Source of the DNA: Kitasatospora sp044457565
GTDB taxonomy: Bacteria; Actinomycetota; Actinomycetes; Streptomycetales; Streptomycetaceae
Length of the DNA stretch: 64,000 nt
Direction of reading: 5' to 3'
Assembly (NCBI RefSeq): GCF_044457565.1
Contig: NZ_JBITGZ010000025.1
Location: forward strand, 1 to 64,000
Each line of letters starts with the position of its first letter. Positions within the stretch are counted from its first letter, which is position 1. Made by a program: the position numbers and the translations under genes. The notes beneath the pieces are model-generated. The model was not told where the DNA came from and searched no databases. It was given only the letters and a program-made list of their open reading frames with translations. Below, piece after piece: positions 26,343-34,755 of the stretch.

Positions 26343-27074
26343 AGCCGTGCTCCTCAGGTGTTGCGCCCGGCTCTTGCGTTGCCGCTGCTGCCGGGTCAGG
26401 CTCGGTTTTGTCCGTGCCGGTCAGGTGACCGTCACGCCTGACGCCCCGAACGTGCCGAGCCGCTTCGGCCCGGGCGGTCGAAACCACGTCGGGCTCGGCG
26501 GACCGAGCGGCACTCGCACCAGGTGATGGCGGCGGCTGGGCCGCAGTCCGACCACCGGTGGCGGGGCGTGCGAAGTCGACCCGGGCAGACCGGGTCGCGT
26601 GTGAAGTGTACGGGAAGCGCCGAGCGACGAGCGACTCCGCTGATTTCGGGGGGGTCGGCCGGCGCTCGTGTGACTGCCGCCCGGCCCTGCCGGGCGGGGC
26701 TCCTGCCACGTAGCGGGAGGGCGGCGGGACCCGTGACGGGGGGTGGTGTGAGCGGGTGGCAGCATGGCGGGCTCGCCCGCCTCGGTTCGTGCGCGGTCAC
26801 CGGGGGCGGCCACGCCACCCGTCCGGGGGACACCGGTTGTCCACAGCCGGGTGGTTGTCCACAGGAATCGGGCGGGGCCTGGCGCGGCCGCTCTCCCGCC
26901 GGGAGCCTCATCGGCATGTCCGCACCCCGCGCCGCATTGCCAGGCCGCCCTGCCTCACTCCGTCCCTGTCCGCCTTCCTTGACGCGGGCTGCGGAGCGAT
27001 CTCCCTCTCGCCCGCGCCCTCGGCGTCGAGGTAGGTGCCGGCCTCGTCCTGGGCGTCGAGTCAGATGTCGAGCG
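26343..27074. promoter_or_regulatory. Divergent region of rpsB and the M23 peptidase gene
   Basis: This 730-base stretch holds the rpsB promoter, the promoter of the plus-strand peptidase, and a pair of DnaA-box-like 9-mers (separate entry). Long open frames cross it on both strands but are Arg/Pro-rich shadows. A longer peptidase start in this region cannot be fully excluded. Confidence 0.5.
26837..26863 (+). promoter_or_regulatory. Pair of DnaA boxes (TTGTCCACA x2)
   Basis: Two identical copies of TTGTCCACA at 26837-26845 and 26855-26863 lie in direct orientation, 18 bases start to start. This is the preferred Streptomyces DnaA box sequence as I recall it. They are in non-coding DNA between divergent genes and not in an oriC array. 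DnaA could act here as a regulator or be titrated. Confidence 0.6.
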
Positions 27075-27605
27075 GTGCCTGTGACACTGCTGCTGACGGT
27101 GCTGCTGGCCGCGCTCCCCGAGCCTGCCGTCCACGCGAGGCGGGTGCCGGAACTTCTCGCACTTCTGGCGCCGACCGGTCGGGCGTGGCCGGTGGGCGGG
27201 CCCGGTGCGGTGCTTCGACGCTTCGAAGCCCCGCCTGCACGCTGGGCCGCCGGGCACCGGGGAGTCGACCTGGCGGCGGAGCCGGGGACCGAGGTGCGAT
27301 CCGCAGCCCCCGGGGTGGTCGTGTTCTCCGGCACCGTCGCGGGACGCCCGGTGGTCACCGTCAGCCATCCTGGATCCGGCACTCCCCCACTTCGCACGAC
27401 CTACCTACCCGTGGCAGGCACCGCCCCGGTGGGCGCGGCCGTCGTTGCGGGTCAACCCGTCGGCCGCCTCGCGCCGGCCTCCAGCCACTGCCCGAGCAGT
27501 TGCCTGCACTGGGGTCTGCTGCGTGGCGAGCGCTATCTCGACCCGCTCGCCCTGCTCGGCACCGGCTCGGCGCGCCTGCTGCCACTGGCCGGCGGGGAGC
27601 ACTGA
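27075..27605 (+). CDS. Secreted M23-family peptidase (LytM-like)
   Basis: From the GTG at 27075 the protein is 176 residues, with a hydrophobic signal-peptide-like start (VTLLLTVLLAALPEPAVHA) and a peptidase M23 domain. The zinc motif H-x3-D is present as HRGVDLA. The second motif, normally HxH, reads CLH in SCLHWGL, a variant that is common, as I recall, in this actinobacterial subgroup. It would cut or bind peptidoglycan outside the cell. The start is uncertain because the frame extends to 26523 and no candidate has a strong Shine-Dalgarno sequence. Confidence 0.8.
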   Translation: MPVTLLLTVLLAALPEPAVHARRVPELLALLAPTGRAWPVGGPGAVLRRFEAPPARWAAGHRGVDLAAEPGTEVRSAAPGVVVFSGTVAGRPVVTVSHPGSGTPPLRTTYLPVAGTAPVGAAVVAGQPVGRLAPASSHCPSSCLHWGLLRGERYLDPLALLGTGSARLLPLAGGEH

Positions 27606-27794
27606 CACGCGCGGGCGTGGGCCCGTGCGGGGTGGTCAGGGCTCGGGCCTGCGTGAGGGGCCGGTGAATGATCGGCCCGTGTACCACGCAGGCGTAGTCG
27701 GCTCCTGTGGTCGGTCCGCGCGTGGGGCCCGTACACGGTCGCCCGCGGGCGGCTCAGTGCTCGACTCGAAGGCTGCTGCCGCCCGCTCGCACTG

Positions 27795-28448
27795 TTACGA
27801 CAGCTCCGGCGGCAACGGTGCCGTCGTCGTTGGCTGCGTGCTCTCACGCGGGCACAGCCCGTGCAGCACCAGTGCCACGGCCGCATCCGCGACGGAGGCC
27901 GGGCTCCCGGCTCCGAGGCGGCCATGCCCACCGGGGCGCTGTTCGGACTGCCGGACCGCCGCCTCGACGACGCCCTGGAGCAGCGCCGCCGCCAGCCGCG
28001 GCTGATCGTGTCCGAGATCCTCCAGTGCCTGCACCACCAGACCGATGAGGCCTCCGTGCGCAGCGCGGATGCGCTCGCGCGCGGCCTCGTCGAGTTCCAG
28101 CGCCGAGATGGCGGCGATGGCCCGGTGCCGCGGATCGCCGGCGAGCGTCAGCTGCCCCCGGACGTAGGCCTCGACCCGGCCGGCTGGGTTGTCGCAGACA
28201 GCCATGCCCGCCTCGATCTCGGCGGCCCAGAGTGGGAAGTCCACCTCGCACAGCGTCTCGACCACGGCGGCACGCGAGCGGAAGTACTCATATACGGAGG
28301 AGCGGGCCAGCCCGGTGCGCGCCGCAAGCGCGGGGAACGTCAGCGCCTCCATACCGCCCTCGGCCAACAGACTGCGGGCAGCGTCGAGGAGGGCTGCCTG
28401 TTGCAGCTGTCGATGCTCGGCCAAGGTGGCCGCTCGGATCTTCGGCAC
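27795..28448 (-). CDS. TetR-family transcriptional regulator
   Basis: The 217-residue protein has an N-terminal TetR DNA-binding domain (about residues 15-60, with FPALAARTGLARSSVYEYF) and a helical ligand domain. It converges with the M23 peptidase gene, from which 189 bases separate it, and is followed by whiG on the same strand side. Target and ligand are unknown. The neighbouring peptidase or itself are the simplest candidates. Confidence 0.9.
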   Translation of the reverse strand: MPKIRAATLAEHRQLQQAALLDAARSLLAEGGMEALTFPALAARTGLARSSVYEYFRSRAAVVETLCEVDFPLWAAEIEAGMAVCDNPAGRVEAYVRGQLTLAGDPRHRAIAAISALELDEAARERIRAAHGGLIGLVVQALEDLGHDQPRLAAALLQGVVEAAVRQSEQRPGGHGRLGAGSPASVADAAVALVLHGLCPRESTQPTTTAPLPPELS

Positions 28449-28632
28449 CGTCCCACTCTACGGAGCCCGCCGAGCGCCCGGTACGGCGCCGCGCAATTGA
28501 GGGGAACGAGGAGGCGGGTGACCCCGTCCGGTTCCGCCGGGGCCGACCCGACCGCTCCGGCCGAGTCGACCACTCCGACCTCGGATACCCGGTGCGCGGG
28601 CCGCTCGCCGACGGATGTCGGCCGGCCGCTCG

Positions 28633-29865
28633 TCAGCGGATGTCGGGCAGCTTCGCTCGCAGTTGCAGCACCGATTTGGTGTGGATCTGGCTCACCCTGC
28701 TCTCCGTCACCCCCAGCACCTGGCCGATCTCGGCGAGCGTCAGGCCTTCGTAGTAGTAGAGCGTCACCACCGTCTTCTCCCGCTCCGGGAGGGTGTTGAT
28801 CGCGTGCGCCAGCAGCCGGCGCAGCTCGCGGTCCTCCGCGACCTCCACGGGGTTGTCCGCCCCGTGGTCGACCAGGCTGTCGATCAGGCTCGGTCGGTCA
28901 CCTCCCTCGCCGGCCGGGTGGAGGAGCTCGTCGAGGGCGACCACGTTGGCCAGGGAGAGCTGGCTGAAGATGGCGTGCAGATCCTCGATCGCGATGCCCA
29001 TCTCGGCGGCGACCTCGGGCTCGTGCGGTGTGCGGCGCAGCCGCGCCTCCAGCGTGGCGTACGTCCGCTCGACCGCCTTGGCCTTCTGCCGGACCGAGCG
29101 GGGGATCCAGTCCAGTGCGCGAAGTTCGTCGATGATGGCGCCACGGATGCGGCTGATGGCGTAGGTCTCGAACTTGATGGCCCGGTCGAGGTCGAACTTC
29201 TCGATCGCGTCGATCAGGCCGAACACGCCCGAGGAGACGAAGTCGGCCTGCTCGACGTTCGATGGGAGGCCGACGCCCACCCGGCCGGCCACGTACTTGA
29301 CGAGCGGGGAGTAGTGCAGGATCAGCTGTTCCCGGAGGCGGGCGTCCCCGGTCTCCTTGTAGGAGCGCCAGAGTGTTTCGAGCGCGGTGCGGTCGGCGCC
29401 CTGCTGCTCGCGGCGGGCCGCCGGGGTCCGGGCGGTCGCGGTGGCCGGCGGTGCGGGCTGTGCCGGGCCCGTGCCGACCGGCCCGCCCCGGTGTGCGGCC
29501 GACACGGGCCCACCCGGTGCCGGAAGGGCCCCGCGCGGTCCGGCGCCGCCGGCCACCGCCACCCCGGACACCAGGGATCCCGCACGCGACCCGGTGGCAG
29601 GCTCACCGGTGGGTCTCTCCTCGGCCGGGTCGGTGTCGGGCTGCGGGCCGACGCCCGGAGTGGCCGACCCACCCTGGACGCCCGGCACCGCCGGAACGGT
29701 CGGCGGCATCGGAGCAGCCGGAGCAGCCCGGCCGCTCTGCCGGGTCAGCCCCATCGCGCCCGTTGCTTTCGGCTGGAGGTCAGCCACGGGGCGCGTCTCG
29801 GTCCTCGGCCCTCCCGAGGACCACCCGCCACCGGTCACCCTGTGTCCGGGAATGTGTGTGGGCAT
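28633..29865 (-). CDS. whiG: Sporulation sigma factor WhiG with long N-terminal extension
   Basis: The C-terminal 250 residues are a FliA/WhiG sigma factor, with region 2 (QLILHYSPLVKYVAGRV, QADFVSSGVFGLIDAIEKFD) and region 4 (LTLAEIGQVLGVTESRVSQIH). WhiG starts the sporulation programme in aerial hyphae and is held by an anti-sigma factor in Streptomyces. From the ATG at 29865 (N-terminus MPTHIPG, like S. coelicolor MPQHTSG) the protein is 410 residues, against about 280 for the S. coelicolor protein from memory. About 160 extra residues are Pro/Gly/Ala-rich. No candidate start has a good Shine-Dalgarno sequence. Confidence 0.93.
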   Translation of the reverse strand: MPTHIPGHRVTGGGWSSGGPRTETRPVADLQPKATGAMGLTRQSGRAAPAAPMPPTVPAVPGVQGGSATPGVGPQPDTDPAEERPTGEPATGSRAGSLVSGVAVAGGAGPRGALPAPGGPVSAAHRGGPVGTGPAQPAPPATATARTPAARREQQGADRTALETLWRSYKETGDARLREQLILHYSPLVKYVAGRVGVGLPSNVEQADFVSSGVFGLIDAIEKFDLDRAIKFETYAISRIRGAIIDELRALDWIPRSVRQKAKAVERTYATLEARLRRTPHEPEVAAEMGIAIEDLHAIFSQLSLANVVALDELLHPAGEGGDRPSLIDSLVDHGADNPVEVAEDRELRRLLAHAINTLPEREKTVVTLYYYEGLTLAEIGQVLGVTESRVSQIHTKSVLQLRAKLPDIR

Positions 29866-30046
29866 ACGTTGGTCTGCGCCGTTCTGCCGAGTCATGTGCT
29901 GATAGGGAAGCCACTGCGAGCGTAGCGTGACCGACTCGCTGCAATGCGCTACCGCCACTCGGTCGTCCCCCGATCCGGTGGCGTTGAAAGCCACCTGCTG
30001 GGATACATCGGCCGGCCCGACCTGGCAGTCGTGCTGTCGAAGCGCC

Positions 30047-31276
30047 TCACCCCTTCCGTACGAGCCGCCAGTGCGCGCCCTGACGCTCGACGAATCCCAG
30101 CGACGCCAGCTCGTAGAGGCGTTGCAGGACTTCGTCGGGCGGAAGCTGTGACTGCCGGGCGAGTCGCTCGATGGGCGCCCCCTCCGCTGAGGCGGGCACC
30201 GCCTCCAGCACGCGCGCCACGGCCGGCTCCAGTAGGTCCCGCGGCACCACGGGGCCGGCGCGGCGCGGCGCGAGGTCGTCGCCCATGGCTCCGATCAGTT
30301 CGCAGACCTCGGCGGCGTCGGTGACCAGACTCGCCGCGCCGCTTCGGATCAGCGCGTGCACCCCGGCGGAGAGTTCGGAGGTGACGGGCCCCGCCACGCC
30401 CATGGTGTGGCGGTTGAGATCGCGGGCGCGCCGCGCGGTACTGAGCGCCCCGCTGCGCAACGCGGCCTCGACCACCACGGTGCCCCGGGTGAGGGCGGCG
30501 ATGACCCGGTTGCGCAGCACGAAGCGGAAACGGTTGGGATGCTCGCCGGGCGGCAGCTCGCTCAGCAGCAAGCCCTGCTCGGCGATCCGCCTGATCAGTT
30601 CCGTGTGTCCCTGCGGGTAGGCCATGTCCACCCCGCAGGCAAGGACGCCGACGGTGAGACCGCCCACGGCGAGCGCGCCACGGTGCGCGGCGGCGTCGAT
30701 CCCGTACGCCGCTCCGGAGACGACCACCCAACCGCGTTCGGCGAGCTGTGCACCCAGTTCGCCTGCCACATGCGCACCGTAGGCGGTGCAGGCTCTGGCG
30801 CCGACCACCGCGACCGACCGGAGTGCCAGCAGCCGCAGGGAGCCGGTGCCCAGTACCCACAGCCCGACCGGCCGGCCGTCACCCAGATCGTCGAGCTGGC
30901 TGGGCCACTCCGTGTCCCCCGGAATGATGAAGCGCCCACCACGGCTTCGTACCCGCTCGAGGTCCGCGAGGGGATCCAGGCCGACCAGGCGTTCGCGGTA
31001 GCCTGCCATCCGCGCGGGGTCCAGATCGGGGTGGGCGGGCGCTGTGCCGTCACGGATGGCCGCGAGCAGGGTGGCCGCGTCGGTCCGCGCCAGGCATCGG
31101 CCGATCACGGCGTCGCCCGGTTCTGTCAACCTGCTGAGCGCGGCCCGGGCGCGGCGCTCAGGGTCGGCGACCGGCCGTGGCGGCGGGGGCGCGGCCGTGT
31201 GGTCGGCAGCGCGGTCGGCCGAGCGTCCGGGCGTCGCGGCTGACCATTGCGATGAGGTCTGCGTGTGATTCACCAT
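30047..31276 (-). CDS. dprA: DNA-processing protein DprA
   Basis: The roughly 409-residue protein has the DprA/Smf Rossmann-like core (VAVVGARACTAYG, SGAAYGIDAAAHRGAL) and a C-terminal winged-helix domain. In competent bacteria it loads RecA on incoming single-stranded DNA. The gene is widespread in bacteria not known to be competent. Two starts compete: the ATG at 31357, directly after the comM stop (TAGATG), and the ATG/GTG pair at 31276/31273, which follows GGAGG. I chose the one with the ribosome-binding site. Confidence 0.92.
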   Translation of the reverse strand: MVNHTQTSSQWSAATPGRSADRAADHTAAPPPPRPVADPERRARAALSRLTEPGDAVIGRCLARTDAATLLAAIRDGTAPAHPDLDPARMAGYRERLVGLDPLADLERVRSRGGRFIIPGDTEWPSQLDDLGDGRPVGLWVLGTGSLRLLALRSVAVVGARACTAYGAHVAGELGAQLAERGWVVVSGAAYGIDAAAHRGALAVGGLTVGVLACGVDMAYPQGHTELIRRIAEQGLLLSELPPGEHPNRFRFVLRNRVIAALTRGTVVVEAALRSGALSTARRARDLNRHTMGVAGPVTSELSAGVHALIRSGAASLVTDAAEVCELIGAMGDDLAPRRAGPVVPRDLLEPAVARVLEAVPASAEGAPIERLARQSQLPPDEVLQRLYELASLGFVERQGAHWRLVRKG

Positions 31277-31357
31277 CAACCTCCATGCTTGACGTGTGCT
31301 CAGCGGTGCGTGCTCAGTGGCCGGCGGTCGACGATCAGCGAGTCGGCGGGCTCTCAT

Positions 31358-32992
31358 CTAGGCGTCCGTGCCGGCGAACTCGCCGCCCATCGGGTCCATG
31401 ACGGGTAGCCCGTGCTCGATCCCGGTACGCAGGACCAGGGCCGTACGGACATCCCGTCGGTCCGGCCGGCCCCGGCCGGCGAGGTCGGCCACCGTCCAGG
31501 CCACGCGCAGCACCCGGTCCAGTCCGCGGGCGGTGAGCAGTCCGCGCTCCAGCTGACGTGCGGCGTCGTCGAGCGCGCCCGGCCCGAGCTTCCAGCGGGT
31601 GCGCAGTTCATGGCCCGGCACCTCGGCGTTGGTCCGCCACGGAGTGTCGGCCAGCCTGGCGGCGGCGCGCTCACGAGCCGCCAGCACTCGCGCGGCGACC
31701 GTCGCGGTGCTCTCCGCCGAGATGTCACGCTCCATCAGCTCGACCCTGGTCACCGGCGCGACCTGGACCTGGAGGTCGACGCGGTCCAGCAGCGGCCCGG
31801 AGAGTCGCCCCTGATAGCGGCTCACCATCGCGGGGGTACATTCGCAGCCCTCGCCCCGCCGTGAATGCCGGCCGCACGGGCAGGGGTTTGCGGCCAGGCA
31901 CAGCAGGAACCGCGCGGGCAACCTCAGCGACCCCGCCGATCGCGCGATCACCACCTCTCCCGATTCGAGGGGCTGGCGCAGCGCGTCCAGGACACGGACG
32001 GGGAACTCCGGGGCCTCGTCCAGGAACAGGACCCCTCGATGGGCCAGCGACACCGCGCCCGGTCTGGGCAGTCCGCTCCCGCCTCCGACGATCGCGGGCA
32101 TGGTCGTGGAGTGGTGTGGGGCGCAGTACGGCGGGCTGTCGATCAGTGGCCGACCTGCGGGGAGCAGCCCGGCCACCGAGTGGACGGCCGTGACCTCCAG
32201 CGCCTCGGACTGCGTCAGCGGTGGCAGCAGCGCGGGCAGTCGCTCGGCGAGCATGGTCTTTCCTGCTCCGGGCGGCCCTTTGAGGTAGATGTGGTGCCCG
32301 CCGGCCGCCGCGATCTCCAGCGCTCGGCGCGCCTCGTACTGGCCCGCGACGTCGGCCAGGTCGAGCGCCCCGGCCCGGCCGCCGGGGAGGCCGCGCACTC
32401 CCCCGCTGGGAATCATCAGCCCCGCCATCAGTGGATCGGGCCGACCGCTGACCGAGTCGGAGGGCTCGTCGGGAACGGGCGCGTCGGTGAGCACGGCGAT
32501 CAGCTGGCGCAGGCTGCGCACCCCGATGACGGAGACGCCGGGCACCAGCGCCGCTTCGGGCGCGGTCTGCTCGGCAACCACGACCTGCCGGTAGCCGGCG
32601 TCGGCCGCGGCCAGGACGGACGGGAGGACGCCACGGACCGGACGTACCCGGCCGTCCAGGCCGAGCTCGCCGATGATCAGGAGTTCCGCGATGGAAGAGG
32701 GGTCGAGACGCTCTGCGGCCGCGAGGACGGCGCAGGCCACGGCGAGGTCGAACCCGCTGCCGCTCTTGGGCACGGAGGCGGGGCTCAGGCCCACGGTCAG
32801 CTTGCGTGGCGGCCAGATCTCCCCGCTGTTGACCACGGCCGCCCGGACACGGTCGCGGGCCTCCGAGAGTGCCTTGTCGGGCAGTCCGACCAGGGTGAAG
32901 GCCGCGACGCCGGGCTCCAGATCTGCCTGGACCTCGACGACCACCCCGTCGACCCCCACCAGGGCGACCGAGCAGGTACGCGCGAAGGCCAT
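31358..32992 (-). CDS. comM: Mg-chelatase-like AAA+ ATPase ComM/YifB
   Basis: The 544-residue protein has an N-terminal ChlI-like domain, a AAA+ core with Walker A GPPGAGKT, Walker B VLFLDEAPEF, and a zinc-binding-like insertion with clustered cysteines (CLAANPCPCG). Related ComM is a hexameric helicase that aids branch migration in recombination. The ATG at 32992 follows the yraN stop by one base, so the two are coupled. An earlier in-frame ATG at 33013 would overlap yraN. Confidence 0.92.
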   Translation of the reverse strand: MAFARTCSVALVGVDGVVVEVQADLEPGVAAFTLVGLPDKALSEARDRVRAAVVNSGEIWPPRKLTVGLSPASVPKSGSGFDLAVACAVLAAAERLDPSSIAELLIIGELGLDGRVRPVRGVLPSVLAAADAGYRQVVVAEQTAPEAALVPGVSVIGVRSLRQLIAVLTDAPVPDEPSDSVSGRPDPLMAGLMIPSGGVRGLPGGRAGALDLADVAGQYEARRALEIAAAGGHHIYLKGPPGAGKTMLAERLPALLPPLTQSEALEVTAVHSVAGLLPAGRPLIDSPPYCAPHHSTTMPAIVGGGSGLPRPGAVSLAHRGVLFLDEAPEFPVRVLDALRQPLESGEVVIARSAGSLRLPARFLLCLAANPCPCGRHSRRGEGCECTPAMVSRYQGRLSGPLLDRVDLQVQVAPVTRVELMERDISAESTATVAARVLAARERAAARLADTPWRTNAEVPGHELRTRWKLGPGALDDAARQLERGLLTARGLDRVLRVAWTVADLAGRGRPDRRDVRTALVLRTGIEHGLPVMDPMGGEFAGTDA

Positions 32993-32993
32993 C

Positions 32994-33680
32994 TCAGACC
33001 ACCCCTCGGACATGCTCGACCACGGCGGCGCCCCTGACCTTGTTGATCACGGCGATGAGGTCGATCCGCACACCGCCCGGAGGCGTCGGGGCGGGCCACG
33101 GCATGAGGGCGGCGGGCAGCGCCGACGATCCGCCCACGCCGGTGGCCAGCTCGGCGAAGTGGGTGGGCCAGCGTTCGCCGAGCCAACGCTCGGCGAGGCG
33201 GCACAGTCGGTCGGCCTTTGCCTGGTCAATGGCCTCGGTGGGCTGTTGGAAGCTCCGCTCGGAGCGGGTCTTGACCTCGCAGACGGCGAGGGTGTCGCCG
33301 TCCAGGGCGACAATGTCGAGCTCCCCCTCCGCACAGCGCCAGTTCCGCTCCAGGATACGCAGTCCGTCGGCGGCGAGCCTGCGGGCGGCGACCTCCTCCC
33401 CGTAGCGGCCCAGGCCGTTGTTGGAGCCGCGTCCGGCCTGCGGCTCGCCAGCCGCTGCCTGGCTCGGCTCCTTCGCCTGCCCCCGACCCCGCCCCCGTGC
33501 ATCCGAGTGGCCGCTCGCCCGGCTGCTGATCGCGCCGCTCGGCGGTGCGTGCACCGAGCTCTTCGTGTGGCCCGCGCCCGGGCCGGCCGCTGTCTCTTCG
33601 ACCTTCGCGGTCCGCGGCGCCTGCTTGGCCCGTGTTGCCCGATCGGCCTTTGCTGTCTGCTTCTGCTTCGAGTCGCGCAC
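32994..33680 (-). CDS. YraN-family (UPF0102) nuclease-fold protein with N-terminal linker
   Basis: The last 120 residues match YraN: GRYGEEVAARRLAADGLRIL, then the PD-(D/E)XK-like core with GELDIVALDGDTLAVCEVK. The first 105 or so residues are low-complexity, rich in Ala, Lys, Arg and Gly, and not part of the family. The GTG at 33680 has an excellent site (GGAGGTGATC) upstream, which supports the extended form. A longer frame to 33782 would cover the DnaA boxes and is less likely. It is the first gene of a coupled set with comM and dprA. Confidence 0.88.
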   Translation of the reverse strand: MRDSKQKQTAKADRATRAKQAPRTAKVEETAAGPGAGHTKSSVHAPPSGAISSRASGHSDARGRGRGQAKEPSQAAAGEPQAGRGSNNGLGRYGEEVAARRLAADGLRILERNWRCAEGELDIVALDGDTLAVCEVKTRSERSFQQPTEAIDQAKADRLCRLAERWLGERWPTHFAELATGVGGSSALPAALMPWPAPTPPGGVRIDLIAVINKVRGAAVVEHVRGVV

Positions 33681-33746
33681 GGCGATCACCTCCGAGACGG
33701 GAGGCTGCCGCGAGCACCGCAACAGGGCCAGGGGGTATCGATTTCC

Positions 33747-33772
33747 TGTGGATAACCACGGCCTGTGGATAA
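33747..33772 (-). promoter_or_regulatory. Pair of DnaA boxes (TTATCCACA x2, minus strand)
   Basis: TGTGGATAA occurs at 33747-33755 and again at 33764-33772, which is TTATCCACA read on the minus strand, the classical DnaA box. The two are 17 bases start to start and lie in the gap between yraN and the DUF2469 gene, 67 bases upstream of the yraN start. Confidence 0.6.
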
Positions 33773-33838
33773 CTTCTGTCACTCGCGCAGGTGATGATTC
33801 CCTTTATCGCTGGACATCGGCGCGCGAGCCGTCCACGG

Positions 33839-34165
33839 TCAGTTCCCGAAGCCCGAATCGTCGGAGGGCAGCTCCAGATCGCTCTTCGCCAGCTCCTCGA
33901 TATTGACGTCCTTGAACGTCAGCACCCGGACCTTGCGGACGAACCGAGCCGGACGGTACATGTCCCAGACCCAGGCGTCCGCCATCGACACCTCGAAGAA
34001 CACCTCGCCCTGGACCGAGTGCACCTGCAGCTCGTAGTCGTTCGTGAGGTAGAAGCGCCGCTCGGTCTCGATCACGTATTTAAACAGGCCTACTACGTCC
34101 CGATACTCCCGGTAGAGCTTGAGCTCCATCTCGGTCTCGTACTTTTCGAGATCTTCGGCACTCAT
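33839..34165 (-). CDS. DUF2469 family protein
   Basis: The 108-residue acidic protein is the DUF2469 family (MSAEDLEKYETEMELKLYRE start, FYLTNDYELQVH middle). It is highly conserved in actinobacteria and has no known function. The family is reported next to signal peptidase and NUDIX genes, as it is here. A GAGGGGA site precedes the ATG. Confidence 0.93.
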   Translation of the reverse strand: MSAEDLEKYETEMELKLYREYRDVVGLFKYVIETERRFYLTNDYELQVHSVQGEVFFEVSMADAWVWDMYRPARFVRKVRVLTFKDVNIEELAKSDLELPSDDSGFGN

Positions 34166-34220
34166 CCCGGCGTCCCCTCAACTTGTCGCGTCCACCCATT
34201 GTGGACCACCACACCAGCGC

Positions 34221-34700
34221 TCAGAGCCGTACTGGAGTGACAGGCGGCCCATCCGCCAGCAGCCGCTCCACGAAGTCCGCCAGCCCGCTCGGATAGACCG
34301 TCTCCCCGCCTGCCCGCAACTCCTCGATCGTCCACCAGCGCGCCGCCAGCAGCAGGGCGTGCTCCTCCGCGCCCGCGCCGGTGAAGTCCACCGTGGTCTC
34401 CCTGGTCCTGGCCAGGTGGAACCACTGCTCCTGTTCGAATCGCTCCCCGCGGAAGGAGAACGACACCGTGCCGTACGCCACCAGCGGACCCAGCTCGACG
34501 TTCCGAAGCCCGGTCTCCTCGGCGAGCTCGCGCAGCGCCGCCGCCCGGACATCCTCGCCCGGCTCCAGGCCCCCGCCGGGGGTCAGCCACCACGTGACGC
34601 CGGGCTCCGCAGGGTCGAAGCCACGCAGGAGCAGCAGGCGGTCCTGCTCGTCGAGCAGCAGCACCCGGGCCGCCCTGCGGCGTCGTCCGGATCCCGCCAT
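34221..34700 (-). CDS. NUDIX hydrolase
   Basis: The 159-residue protein has a complete Nudix box (GGLEPGE, seven residues, RELAEETGL) that binds Mg and hydrolyses a nucleoside diphosphate derivative. The substrate is unknown. The ATG at 34700 has a GGGAGGTGG site. It lies between the signal peptidase sipZ-like gene and DUF2469, in the order reported for the S. lividans sipZ operon. Confidence 0.93.
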   Translation of the reverse strand: MAGSGRRRRAARVLLLDEQDRLLLLRGFDPAEPGVTWWLTPGGGLEPGEDVRAAALRELAEETGLRNVELGPLVAYGTVSFSFRGERFEQEQWFHLARTRETTVDFTGAGAEEHALLLAARWWTIEELRAGGETVYPSGLADFVERLLADGPPVTPVRL

Positions 34701-34755
34701 CGCCCACCTCCCCGTTCCCCTGCCGGGCCCCTCGGAGCCGAGGCGCCCGCTGCGG

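Noticed and set aside
24456..26441. 661-residue plus-strand open frame opposite tsf and rpsB
   Set aside because: Antisense to two ribosome-associated genes with complete family motifs.
30047..32992. Natural competence system from dprA and comM
   Set aside because: Both genes occur in most bacteria regardless of competence, and no DNA-uptake genes are in the window.
26837..33772. Chromosomal origin of replication
   Set aside because: Only two pairs of boxes, no dense array, and no dnaA, dnaN or parAB nearby. The flanks are translation and sporulation genes.
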